Shown here: positions 34,500 to 44,715 of the stretch, piece after piece
Layout of the letters: every line of letters starts with the position of its first letter
Position numbering within the stretch: the first letter of the stretch is position 1
From: Nicotiana tabacum
Lineage: Eukaryota > Streptophyta > Magnoliopsida > Solanales > Solanaceae
Assembly: GCF_000715075.1 (NCBI RefSeq)
Contig: NC_134101.1
Coordinates: 195,134,103 to 195,198,102 of the forward strand
Reading direction: 5' to 3'
Length of the DNA: 64,000 nucleotides
Made by a program: the position numbers and the translations under genes
Notes under the pieces: generated by a model
Told to the model about the DNA's origin: nothing
The model's input: the letters and a program-made list of their open reading frames with translations, nothing else
The model's database searches: none

Positions 34500-35759
34500 C
34501 TACGAAGTAAACTGGGTACCTCTATCTGAGATGATGAAAATAGGAACGCCATGCAACCGAACAATCTCCCGGATATAAATCCCGTCCAACCGCTCTAAAG
34601 AATAGGTAGTACACACAGGAATGAAGTGCGCAGACTTGGTCAGCCGATCCACAATCACCCAAATAGCATCGAACTTCTTCAAAGTCCGAGGAAGTCCAAC
34701 CACAAAGTCCATAGTGATTCTCTCCCACTTCCACTCGGGACTAACCATCCGCTGAAACAAGCCACTTGGTCTCTGATGCTCATATTTCACCTGCTGACAA
34801 TTGAGACACCGAGCTACAAATCCCACAATATCTTTCTTCATTCTTCCCCACCAATAGTGCTGCCTCAAATCCTAATACATCTTCGCGGCACCCGGATGAA
34901 TGGAATACCGCGAGCTATAGGCCTCCTCCAGAACCAGCTCTCTAAGACTATCCACATTGGGCACACAAATCCGGCCCTGCATCCTCAACACACTATCATC
35001 ACCGACGGTCACATCTCTGGCATCATCATGCTGGACTCTGTCCCTAAGGACAAGCAAATGCGGATCATCATACTGGCGCTCTCTGATCCGATCATATAAA
35101 GAAGACTGAGAAACCACACAAGCCAACACCCGACTGGGCTCCGAAATATCCAACCTCACGAACCGATTGGCCAAGGCCTGAACATCAACTGCAAGAGGTC
35201 TCTCCCCAACTGGAATATATGCCAAACTCCCCATACTCACTGCCTTTCGGCTCAAAGCATCGGCCACCACATTGGCCTTTCCCGGATGGTACAATATAGT
35301 GATGTCATAATCCTTAAGCAACTCCAACCATCTCCGCTGCCTCAAATTAAGATCCTTTTGCTTGAACAAATGCTGAAGACTGCGATGATCAATGAACACC
35401 TCACAAAATACGCCATACAAGTAATGCCTCCAATTCTTCAATGCGTGAACTATGGCAGCCAACTCCAAATCATGAACGAGGTAGTTCTTCTCATGGGGCT
35501 TCAACTGTCGAGAAGCATAAGCAATAACTCTACCCTCCTGCATCAACACACAACCAATCCCAACTCTTGAAGCATCATAATACACAGTATATGAACCTGA
35601 AGCTGATGGCAAAACCAACACTGGAGCAGTGGTCAAGGCTGTCTTGAGCTTCTGAAAGCTCTCCTCACACTCGTCCGACCATACGAATGGAGCACCCTTC
35701 TGAGTCAACTTGGTCAAGGGTGATGCAATGGATGAAAATCCTTGAACAAACCGGTGATA
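34500..35759 (-). pseudogene. Gypsy-3 RNase H and integrase N-terminal part
   Basis: RNase H with intact catalytic set ([39 protein letters not shown]) and [19 protein letters not shown], in one frame with the integrase zinc domain ([15 protein letters not shown]). A TAG at about 34870-34872 follows KMY, and the same frame continues with DLRQHYWWGRMKKD, CLNCQQVKYEHQ and the core Asp in MDFVVGLP and ISDRGTQF. Apart from that amber codon and one TAG at the RT boundary the frame is open over 1.2 kb. Confidence 0.9.
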
Positions 35760-36368
35760 CTAGCCTGCTAACCCAAGAAAGCTACGAATCTCTGTGGATG
35801 AGGACGGTCTGGGCCAACTCTGAACCACCTCTATCTTCTTTGGATCAACCTGTATACCCTTGCTGGACACCACATGCCCCAAGAAAGCCACTGAACTGAG
35901 CCAAAACTCACACTTGGAGAATTTTTCATAAAGTTTCTCCTCCCTCAGTCTCTGTAACACAACTCTCAAATGCTCCGCGTGCTCCTCCTGACTACGCGAG
36001 TACACCAGAATATCATCAGTGAATACAATAACAAACGAATCCAGATAAAGCCAAAATACACTGTTCATCAAATGCATGAATGCTGCTGGGGCATTGGTTA
36101 TCCCGAAAGACATAACAAGAAACTCATAATGACCATATCTGGTCCTAAAAGCAGTCTTAAGAATATTTGAATCCCTGATCTTCAATAGATGATAACCCGA
36201 ACGAAGATCAATCTTGGAGAACACCCTCTCTCCCTGAAGCTGATCAAATAAATCATCAATGCGAGGAAAATGATACTTGTTCTTGATTGTTACTTTGTTC
36301 AATTGCCTATAATCAATGCACATTCTCATCGTGCCATCCTTCTTCTTCATAAACAAAACCGGTGCACC
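35760..36368 (-). pseudogene. Gypsy-3 reverse transcriptase
   Basis: RT palm and thumb in one open frame: [53 protein letters not shown], catalytic FTDDILVYS near 35995-36025, [27 protein letters not shown]. The catalytic motif reads FTDD instead of the usual FIDD. A TGA (Trp to stop in SPWGAP, plus about 36368-36370) separates it from the protease and a TAG ends it at 35760. Confidence 0.9.
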
Positions 36369-37060
36369 TCAAGGGGACACACTAGGCCGAATAAACCCCT
36401 TATCTAGGAGTTCCTGAAGATGTTCTTTCAATTCCTTCAACTTTGTTGGTGCCATACGATACGGCAGAATAGAAATGGGCTGAGTGCCCAGCACCAGGTC
36501 AATACCAAAATCAATATCCCTGTCCGGTGGCATGCCCGATAGGTCTGCAGGAAAAACATCTGGAAAATCCCTCACAACTGGGACATAATCAATACTAGGA
36601 GTCTCAGCTCCAACATCCCTCACAAATGCTAGATATGAAAGGCAACCCTTCCCAACCATACGCTGGACCTTCAAGAAAGAGATCACTCTACTAGGGATAT
36701 AATCAGTCACACCACGCCACTCGATCCGTGGTACACCCGGCATAGCCAAAGTGATTGTCTTAGCATGGCAGTCTAGAATAGCACGACACGGAGATAGCCA
36801 ATCCATGCCCAAAATGACATCAAAATCCACCATGCTCAATAGAAATAGATCCAGTCGGGTCTCCAGACCCCCAATAGTCACCACACATGACCGGTACACA
36901 CAATCTATAACAACAGTAACGCCCACTGGGGTAGATACATGAATAGGTAAAGCAAGAAACTCACGGGGCGTACCTAAATAACGAGCAAAGTATGATGACA
37001 CATAAGAAAAGGTGGAACCGGGATAAAAAAATATCGAGGCATCTCTGTGGCAGACTGGAA
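36369..37060 (-). pseudogene. Gypsy-3 protease and RT N-terminus
   Basis: Protease domain with VCHRDASIFFYPGSTFSYVS near 36995-37055: the catalytic Asp of the usual FDPGST is a Tyr (TAT), so it could not cleave. The second block [17 protein letters not shown] and the linker to RT (PYRMAPTKLKELKEHLQE) are intact. Upstream there is no Gag; the frame runs back only to about 37085. Confidence 0.85.
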
Positions 37061-38097
37061 CAATATAGCTCTTAACCGTGCAATCAACTTAATTAATAGC
37101 AAACTCCCCAACTTGGATCAAAGCCATATAACAAAACGCACTCAATAAATCATAACGCACATACTCTATTGTTGCTGTAATACCATAGTGAGATTGAACT
37201 CACTCCTTCATAAGCTTGTGGAAACACAAATCATCTGGAATTTTAACTCTTCTGCAATTCTTGCATTCACTCACACAACAGTTAAGCCCACTTTCTAGGC
37301 AGCACAATTTAGATTTCAACGCATATTCTTCACTTGTAAATGAGATCTCCTAATAAACAACATAAGGATCACACCACCTTAAAACACTCCGCAGGATATA
37401 ACCTACCTGTTTTGCCTCCAACTAACATTTTGTATACCTTTCACTATCATACACATTACACAGTCACTTAATCTTCCTGAGTCTAAACTCATACTGTAAT
37501 ATGAAATTTACTTCACTCCAAATAGGAGACATGAAAAGATTATTCACGCGCCCATAACTCGGGGCTACACATCTAATTACAATGGAAATCAAACACTTAT
37601 TGGTTCATCTATCATCCAACAGACCTTCCTTGCCACTTCCGAGTCATATAGATACATCTCGCAGTACTAACATACTCATCACGTAGCTATCCATCTGTCA
37701 TTCAAACCAATAGGGGCATACCGAACATATAAGTTCAAAACACTTGCTCACACAATCAACACCTCGATGCTCAAGCTATAGGCAAAGATCCGACCTCAAG
37801 CCCTCCAGACCAGCCCAACATCAACTCATAGAGATCACATCTCGCCCCTCGATCAGGGAATCACAAGCCGTTGATGCACATCTGATACTGAGCACTCATA
37901 CGCGCATACGAACACATGGAAGGAATTTCAAGAGTTACTTTTCAAGTTGAATCAAGGACGCACGATAAGAATTCAAGAATGTGAAGTTCTTTCCTAAAGG
38001 TTCTGCAGCCTCTCGAGGATAAATACAGACGTCTCCGTACCGATCCGTGAGACTCTACTAAACCTGCTCATGACTCGTGAGACCTAAGTAACCTAGG
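37061..38097 (-). other. Gypsy-3 1-kb stretch where gag is expected
   Basis: Between primer site and protease about 1.04 kb carries no zinc knuckle, no Gag core and no long open frame on either strand. The first part after the primer site resembles the leader of gypsy-1 (CTCACGGATCGGTACGGAGA-like), the rest is not recognised. It may be a long leader after loss of gag, or captured foreign DNA. Confidence 0.55.
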
Positions 38098-38108
38098 CTC
38101 TGATACCA
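38098..38108 (-). promoter_or_regulatory. Gypsy-3 primer-binding site
   Basis: Minus-strand TGGTATCAGAG, three bases inside the 5' LTR, matches initiator tRNA-Met. Confidence 0.85.
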
Positions 38109-38111
38109 ACT

Positions 38112-41034
38112 TGTCACAACCCAATCCCTGAACCCGGTCATGATGGCGCCTCTCACGGAGACAAGGCCAGCCAGACCAAAACGGAACACCTCTTTTAAAT
38201 AGTTAATCATCATCAACAATAGTAACACATAATATAGTATTCATAAATTGCGGAATTTAACGATAATAACAGCAGGAACAATCCCGACACAGCCCAAACT
38301 GGGGTGTCACAAGTCATGAGCTACTACAGAATCTGCTATAGGTCTACAAAGTACGGAATCTGATACAATAGTCTGAAGAAAACATAAATGATAGAGGATA
38401 AGAGAGACATGGGGCTGTAGAAGGCAACAGCTACCTCGTAACTCTAAATCACTGCCTAGCCTGGAAGGAATCAGCGCTCAAGTGCGGACTCTGCTATACC
38501 TGAATCTGCACACATGGTGCAGGGAGTAATGTGAGTACTCTGACTCAGTGAGTAATAATTACAAATAATGGATGAAAGTATGAAAACACGTAAAGGCATA
38601 AAGTAATTCCATGTCAAGCAGTAAAATCATTTAAAGCAGTAAATCAGTGAAGAAATCAAATGATATTCCTTTTTAAAACAAGTAAAACAGGTAATTAACA
38701 AGTAGAAATCCGCCCCTCGGGCACAGTATCAACCGCTCAGTATAGTATCAGCCCCTCGGGCTCACTCTCAGTACAGTATCAGCCCCTCGGGCTACCTCAC
38801 AATCACTCAACATAATGGTCAGCCATTGTTACCTGACCAAATTGCATCAAATAGTGTCATTGTTACCACTGTTTCAAATCACATGGGTACCCGCGCTCAC
38901 TGTGGGTGTGCAGACTCCGGAGGGGCCCCTTACGGCCCAAGCGCTATATCAAGCCACCTCGTGGCATCATCACTCAGCATATCCTCACATCACTCAAGCC
39001 ACCGCATGGCATAAATAGTATCTCAGGCCCTCGGCCTCATATCACTCAGCATATCCTCACATATGGCCCTCAGCCTCACTCAGTCCAGAAATCATCATAA
39101 GCCCCTTGGGCATTAGTAAAACAGTAGTTCGCAGCCCAAAACATGATGTAGAAATATCATTTAAGTTTCAAATCTGAGTAAAAGTGGCTAAGTTTGTAAA
39201 ACAGTAGATATCAACAGGACTGAGTTAAAATAATAAGTCGAGTAGTGAGGAAATAGTGATAAAAATCCCCGAGGGGTTCAAATAGTTGGCACGAAGCCCA
39301 AATATGGCAATCAGCCCAAATCATGATGATAACAAATGAATTTCAGTCAAATATTCAGTAAAGTCATCAATCGGGATGGACCAAGACACAATCCCCAGTA
39401 GTGAAAGACCCCACGCTTATCATCCAGCGCGTATCTTGCCTCAATATATCACTACGATGTGCAATCCAGGGTTTCAAACCCTCAGGACATCATTTACAAC
39501 CATTACTCACCTCGAACTGGCTAATTCTCTAGCTCGCGATGCCTTTGCCCCTCGAATTGGCCTCCACGCGTATCCAAAATCAGAACGAATACGTTAGAAT
39601 ATGCTAAGGGAACAAAGCCCAAGCCAAAACATTCGAAAATATCAAAAATCTCGAAATTAGCAAAACCCGAGCTCTGGGCCCATGTCTCGGAATCAGGTAA
39701 AAGTTATATTTTCAGAATCCTCAAACCCTCACGAGTGTAACCATACCAAAATTATCCAATTCCGATATCATTTGGTCCTTCAAATCATCATTTTACATTT
39801 TTGAAAATTTTCACAATTTTCTTTCCAAATTCCATCTCAAATCACAAATTAAATGATGAATTCAGTGATAGATTCATGTATTCTAGCCAAATCTGAGTTA
39901 AAATCACTTACCCCGATGAATTTCTTGAAAAACCCTTGAAAAATCGCCAAAATCCGAGCTCTCTAGGTCAAAATATCAAATAAAACCCAAAACCTCGTAT
40001 TTATATAGAGTACCCTTCAGGTCCTCTCACCGCGGCCGCGCCCGCTTTTGTGCGGTCCGAGCCAGTTCAGAGACTGTAAAACTACAAGTCACCTCATGCG
40101 GCCCCGTCCCACATCATGCAGCCCCTATCTCACTCATGCGGCCGCACCCTATGGTCAGGCGGTCCGCGTCGGTGAAGTTCAGAGAAGCTGCCAAACCCAT
40201 TCATGCGGCCGCACAACAACTTTGTGCGGTCCGCGCCAGTCTTCATGTGGCCGCATTCCGTCTTTGTGCGGTCCGCATCACCGCACGGTCCCCGCGAAGC
40301 CTACCGTGGTCGCGCCCCTGCAGTCCTCTTGGACCTGCTATAGCTGCTACAATTTTTTTCTGTTATATTTTTCAACTCCAAACTTCCCGTTAGCCATCCG
40401 AAATCACCCCGAGGCCCCCCCGGAACCTTAACCAAAAGCACCAATGCATCCTAAAACATCCTTCAAACTTGGTCCAATCCTCAAAACACCTCAGACAACA
40501 TCAAAACCATCAAATTACATCGAATTAAAGCCTAAGAACTCCAAGAACTCTTGAATTATGCTTTCTTTCAAAAAGTCTATCAAATCTCGTCCGAATGACC
40601 TAAAATTTTGCACACACATCCCAAATGACACAATAAAGCTACTGCAACTCTCGAAATTCCATTCCGACCCCTATATCAAAATCTCGCCTATCAACCGGAA
40701 TTTGCCAAAATATCAATTTCGCCAATTCAAGCCTAAATCTTCTCTACAACTCCAAAACTCATTCCGATCGCGCTCCTAAGTCACAAATCACCTCCCGAAG
40801 CTAACCGAACCATCGGAACTCACTTCCGAGCCTTCTAACACATAAGTCAACATCCGGTTGACTTTTCCAACCTAAGCCTTCTTAAAAGAGACTAAGTGTC
40901 TCATTTCTTACCAAATCCTCTCCGAACTCGAACTAATAAACTCGATCACATAACACACGGATAAGGAAGCGTAAAGAAGCTGAAATGGGGGAAATAGAGC
41001 GGTAACTCATTAGACGACTGGCCGGGTCGTCACA
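38112..41034 (-). repeat. Gypsy-3 5' LTR
   Basis: 2923 bp, partner of 30675-33618. It contains the same CpG-rich block (40030-40330) and GCCCCTCGGGC units (38700-38800). It would carry the element promoter at its minus-strand U3/R; no TATA box is singled out. Confidence 0.9.
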
Positions 41035-41331
41035 TTTTCAAATGGTGTTAATAATGGTTGAAAACCAAATAGATTTTAGTCCGGGTTTACCGGCAAAAAA
41101 AATAATTTTAGAAGAATTTCTAAAACCCAGATGGGTTGTTTTCAGAAAATGGTTTCATGAAAACATGAGTAGTGAATTAATCCAATTCTTTAGACATTAC
41201 ATAGAATGCTATTTACATAGACTATTTTCTTAATGAATATCATTTGGAAGAAGACTACTATTAAAATACTATTTTCTTAATGAATATCATTAGGAAGAAC
41301 CTTACAATCTAACTCTAACACTATTTTGTTA
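41035..41331 (+). pseudogene. V1 movement protein region, unit 2 (right part) and unit junction
   Basis: Resumption of unit 2 after gypsy-3: NGVNNG-frame shifts back to MVENQIDFSPGLPAKKIILE and FRKWFHENMSSELIQFF, closely matching unit 1. From about 41215 it turns into the junction made of three short repeats of the movement-protein start, then unit 3 begins. Confidence 0.8.
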
Positions 41332-42433
41332 ATGAATATCTTTAGGAAGAAGGCTACTGTTAAAAATAGTAGGAAAGAGGAATATGAATTGTCCCAACAA
41401 TTAGACCTGCTTAATAAGTGGACTATACCATTAGCCAAACCTAAGGTAATATACCAGTTAGGTACTTTTGAAAAAATAGGTTCAAATCAAGTAGTTAAAA
41501 CTACTGAAGAGACTATCACTATAGATAGTGACCATGCTACGTTCAGATTATTAGCTGAAAGTGATCTAGACCCTTATAGGGATTCACATAGATTCATACA
41601 TATAGGCTTAATACAAGTCGCTTTTAAGCTACTTACTTTAAGAGGCTTACCTGAAAGCTTTATTGCAGCTCTCAGAGATGGCAGAAACCAGAACTGAAAA
41701 AAGTCTCTTATGTGGACTGTGCAAACTAGTTTGGCCTATGGCCCTATTTATTTTAATGCATATCCCAATTTGCAAATTTCTATTAATGATAAGAACTCTT
41801 TAAATGCTTTAATGCTCAACATTAAATTATATGGTTATGATTATTTTCCCGGTACATAGGTTATATGTATCTGTTATAGGATTTATTTCAAACCTTTATA
41901 CATTTTGAATCCAATGTTCAAGATTATGGATTTCAAAAATGACCATTCTTATAGAAACCAACTTTGGTAAATCCAAAGTAACCACTAGAAGACCTATTAA
42001 ATGGGATGAAATTGATTTCCCTAAAGAATGGGTCATAAGGGATGTGGTTGCCCCTCGAAACACTGGTAATACTGAGGTTACAGAAATAGAACTAACCTCA
42101 GATGGCACTATTAAGATCAGGTTCAATGAACCCGTGCTAACTGATAATATCAGCTTATCATCTAGACTAACTAGATCAAATTATTCTTATATCTCTCCAA
42201 TTGATTATGTGGTAGATTTTCCATCTAGAGCATCCACATCTCAAATTAGAGAAACTTATAGAATTAATAATATCAACATTGGTAGAGATAATATCGTCAA
42301 GGTTAATTCGGACCTTGAACCTACTGCATATGAAATGGATTTTTCTGTCTTAATAATGGTTGAAAACCAAATAGATTTTAGTCTGGGTTCACCGGCAAGA
42401 AAAATAATTTTAGAAGAATTTTCTAAAACCTAG
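41332..42433 (+). pseudogene. V1 movement protein region, unit 3
   Basis: Third and least damaged copy. An open frame from ATG 41332 carries the N-terminus and the first half of the 30K core (HRFIHIGLIQVAFK, ALRDGR with the conserved Asp at 41677-41679) up to a TGA at 41695-41697 in place of Trp. The core continues in frame (SLAYGPIYFNAYPNLQISI), with a TAG near 41857 and a frameshift near 41940, then an open frame through the linker (SRLTRSNYSYISPIDYVV) to a TAG at 42431. It continues in register into the coat region. Confidence 0.85.
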
Positions 42434-42949
42434 ATGGGTTGTTTTCAGAAAATGGTTTCATGAAAACATGAGCAGTGAATTAATCCAATTCTTTAGACAT
42501 GATTTTTATGAGGATATTAGCAAGAAGAATAAGATTATTGCTTTTGTTCCTTGGTTTATGTCTAAGCATGCTTATCACTATCTTTCTGTCTTAGAAAGAG
42601 GTTATACGCTCACTAATGGAAAAATTATTAATTCTATTTTACCACCTTAACAATCTTTTCAAATGGGTGAAAAGGATAAAATTGTTTATTGTACTGCTTT
42701 TTCAAAAATATTTGAAAATGATGTTGCGGCAATAACAACCAAGAATTTGAATACCATGCTCACTCAAAACAATTATACTAATATTTATGTAAGTATTCTG
42801 GGTGAACAGGTTGCTAAGATTTATGAAAAATTGGACAAGCTTATAGCTGAACTCCAAAAAATCCAGCAGAAGGATACTAAAGGTAAGGAGCAAATCGCTA
42901 CTACAAGTTCCAACCACCTCCCGAGGTAAGAGACTTCAATTTAAGAAGT
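42434..42949 (+). pseudogene. V1 segment between movement and coat domains
   Basis: Continues unit 3 with FRKWFHENMSSELIQFFRHDF, FVPWFMSKHAYHYLSVLERG and, after a TAA at 42648, a frame with LGEQVAKIYEKLDKLIAELQK, a probable coiled coil before the coat domain. A frameshift near 42925 leads into the coat domain. Units 1 and 2 of the array lack this part. Confidence 0.7.
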
Positions 42950-44085
42950 TTGGATGACATTGAGGAACTTCTCATTAAGAAGTTGGGTGAATTTAGAGCC
43001 AACCCTCTAAGTTTAGAGCATACGTCTCCCGACAATCTAAAGGTAGACGACGAGATTAATAAAATCTCTGAAAAATATGCTCATAAACCATACAAAAAAA
43101 TGTTTTATTATCCTAGACCAACCCCTCAAGATGTCCTAATAGAAGAACAGGATAATGAACACTACCACCAAGGTTACAGTGGGTCAGATATCTATGAATG
43201 GAACATAGATGGTCTTGCTGAAAGGCAAATCTATACACTAGTACATAGAATGCTTATGTACAGAAAAGTTAATAAATATACGGATAGGGAAATTGATGAA
43301 ATGATTATAGCTGGATTTACTGGTCAGCTAAAAGGCTGGTGGGATAATTATCTCACTCATGACCAACGCTTTCAAATAATGAACGCGACCAAGATTGAAG
43401 AAGAAAAGACTGTTCAAAACTCAGTTTATTCTTTAGTTATGAATATCATCAAACACTTCTCTGGAAGATGGTATGATAATAGTGAGACCATTAGAACTAT
43501 GCTCCAAAATCTGAGGTGTAAAACCCTCACATCTTATCGATGGTACAAAAATGTTTTCTTATCCAGTGTGATGGAATTACCAGAGAGTAATAATACTCAT
43601 TGGAAGTCCAAATTCATAGAAGGACTCCCTCCTTATTTGCTGAAAGGGTTAGAAAAACCATTAGAGGCACAAGGATGAGTATCAATTATGATACTTACTC
43701 ATATGGTAAACTGTTCAGTGTATGCACTCAGGAAGGTTTAGCTCTATGTAATGAGATCAAGCTAAACCAACAAATTAAGAAATATCATCTCAATGAGAGG
43801 CAACAATTAGGCGTATTTTGTGAGCAATTTGCCATTGACATCCCTTTTAATAGAATGAAATCCCATAAGGAGAATGATTTCAAGAGGAAAAAGAGTTCGA
43901 CTGAAAAACGTTATGAACGGACCCAAAGAAGGAAGGTTTTTCATAAAGCCAGAAAGGGTTTTATTAAATCAAAAAACCCTCAGGCCTATTATAAATGTAG
44001 ATGAATAGGCCATTATGCAAAGGATTGCAAAATCAAGGACAAAATTAAAGACCTTGATTTAGACGATAGTATCAAAGATTCTTAT
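42950..44085 (+). pseudogene. V1 coat protein domain with zinc knuckle
   Basis: Coat protein core of a caulimovirid: YEWNIDGLAERQIYTLVHRM, GFTGQLKGWWDNYLT, IIKHFSGRWYDNSETIRTML, LPPYLLKGLEKPL, then, after a frameshift near 43670, a basic region (DFKRKKSSTEKRYERTQRR) and a CCHC knuckle near 43987-44030 in which a TGA follows CYKCR-like sequence before IGHYAKDC. It would pack viral DNA and bind RNA. It ends at an inverted junction near 44085, where the protease follows in the opposite orientation. Confidence 0.85.
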
Positions 44086-44089
44086 ATAA

Positions 44090-44715
44090 AAATATCTGGA
44101 GGGTATTACTCCTTTTATACAACTTAAATCTGCTCCACTATCAAATAGAGCAATAAACTCCTTTTTGAAATTTTAATCTATTAAAAGAGTAATTTTATTA
44201 AAAACTTCTGGGTGGTAAAATATTGAAGTTTTTGCAAAAAAATCATCTTCAGAAAAATCAATAGCTCCTAGTAAAGTACTAGCAGTATTTTCTTCTGAAG
44301 TACTTGCACAATTATTCGCTCCAGTAATATTAGTACTGAAATCTTTATCAATGGCAGTACTAGAATTTTCTAATTTGAAAATTCTTTCATCTAAGGCTAT
44401 ATTTGAAGCCTTTAACTTCGAGATTTCTTTTTTGAGATAATTTATCTCAGTACACAAATCTTGGATAGTAGCCGGCCTATCAAGCTGGGACTTATTTTTA
44501 ATAAGTCTTCTGATTTCAGACATAGTGTAAGGCCCTTTATGAGATGGAATACCTTCCACCTCTGTTCCTACCTCTGAACTTGTAGGAAATTTATCAATAA
44601 TTTGGGACCTCAACTCAGGGTCTTTAATAACCCTTAATAGTTCTAGCATGTTATCATTGGTCAGGACATTGATATTCAAGTATGTGAACTGGGAATAAAT
44701 ACTATAAAGATCATT
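44090..44715 (-). pseudogene. V1 linker and protease (inverted)
   Basis: On the minus strand: an open frame with MLELLRVIKDPELRSQIIDK, IRRLIKNKSQLDRPATIQDL and a coiled coil (YLKKEISKLKASNIALDERI), then, after a stop near 44173, the aspartic protease start FIALFDSGADLSCIKGVIP with active-site Asp near 44140. This is the part that follows the coat zinc knuckle in the viral genome, here turned round. The first residues of the open frame (before about 44715) come from gypsy-4 LTR sequence, so its apparent start is artificial. Confidence 0.8.

Larger units (their letters stand above)
30675..41034 (-). mobile_element. Gypsy-3: gag-less chromodomain Ty3/gypsy element
   Basis: A 10.36-kb element in minus orientation, inserted in V1 movement-protein unit 2 with a perfect 5-bp target duplication TTTTC (30670-30674 and 41035-41039). 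LTRs are 2944 and 2923 bp and look about 96% identical over the first 200 bp, mostly C/T and G/A changes. Minus-strand order: LTR, primer site, about 1 kb without recognisable gag, protease, RT, RNase H, integrase, chromodomain, polypurine tract, LTR. Stops split pol into several frames. The best preserved gypsy element of the window. Confidence 0.92.
28338..42640 (+). repeat. Threefold tandem array of V1 movement-protein region
   Basis: Starts at ATG 28358, 29663 and 41332 are spaced 1305 bp and, after removing gypsy-3 and one target duplication, 1304 bp. Both junctions (about 29555-29690 and 41215-41360) share the same structure: three short repeats of about 45-50 bp containing ACTATTTTCTTAATGAATAT. 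Confidence 0.88.
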
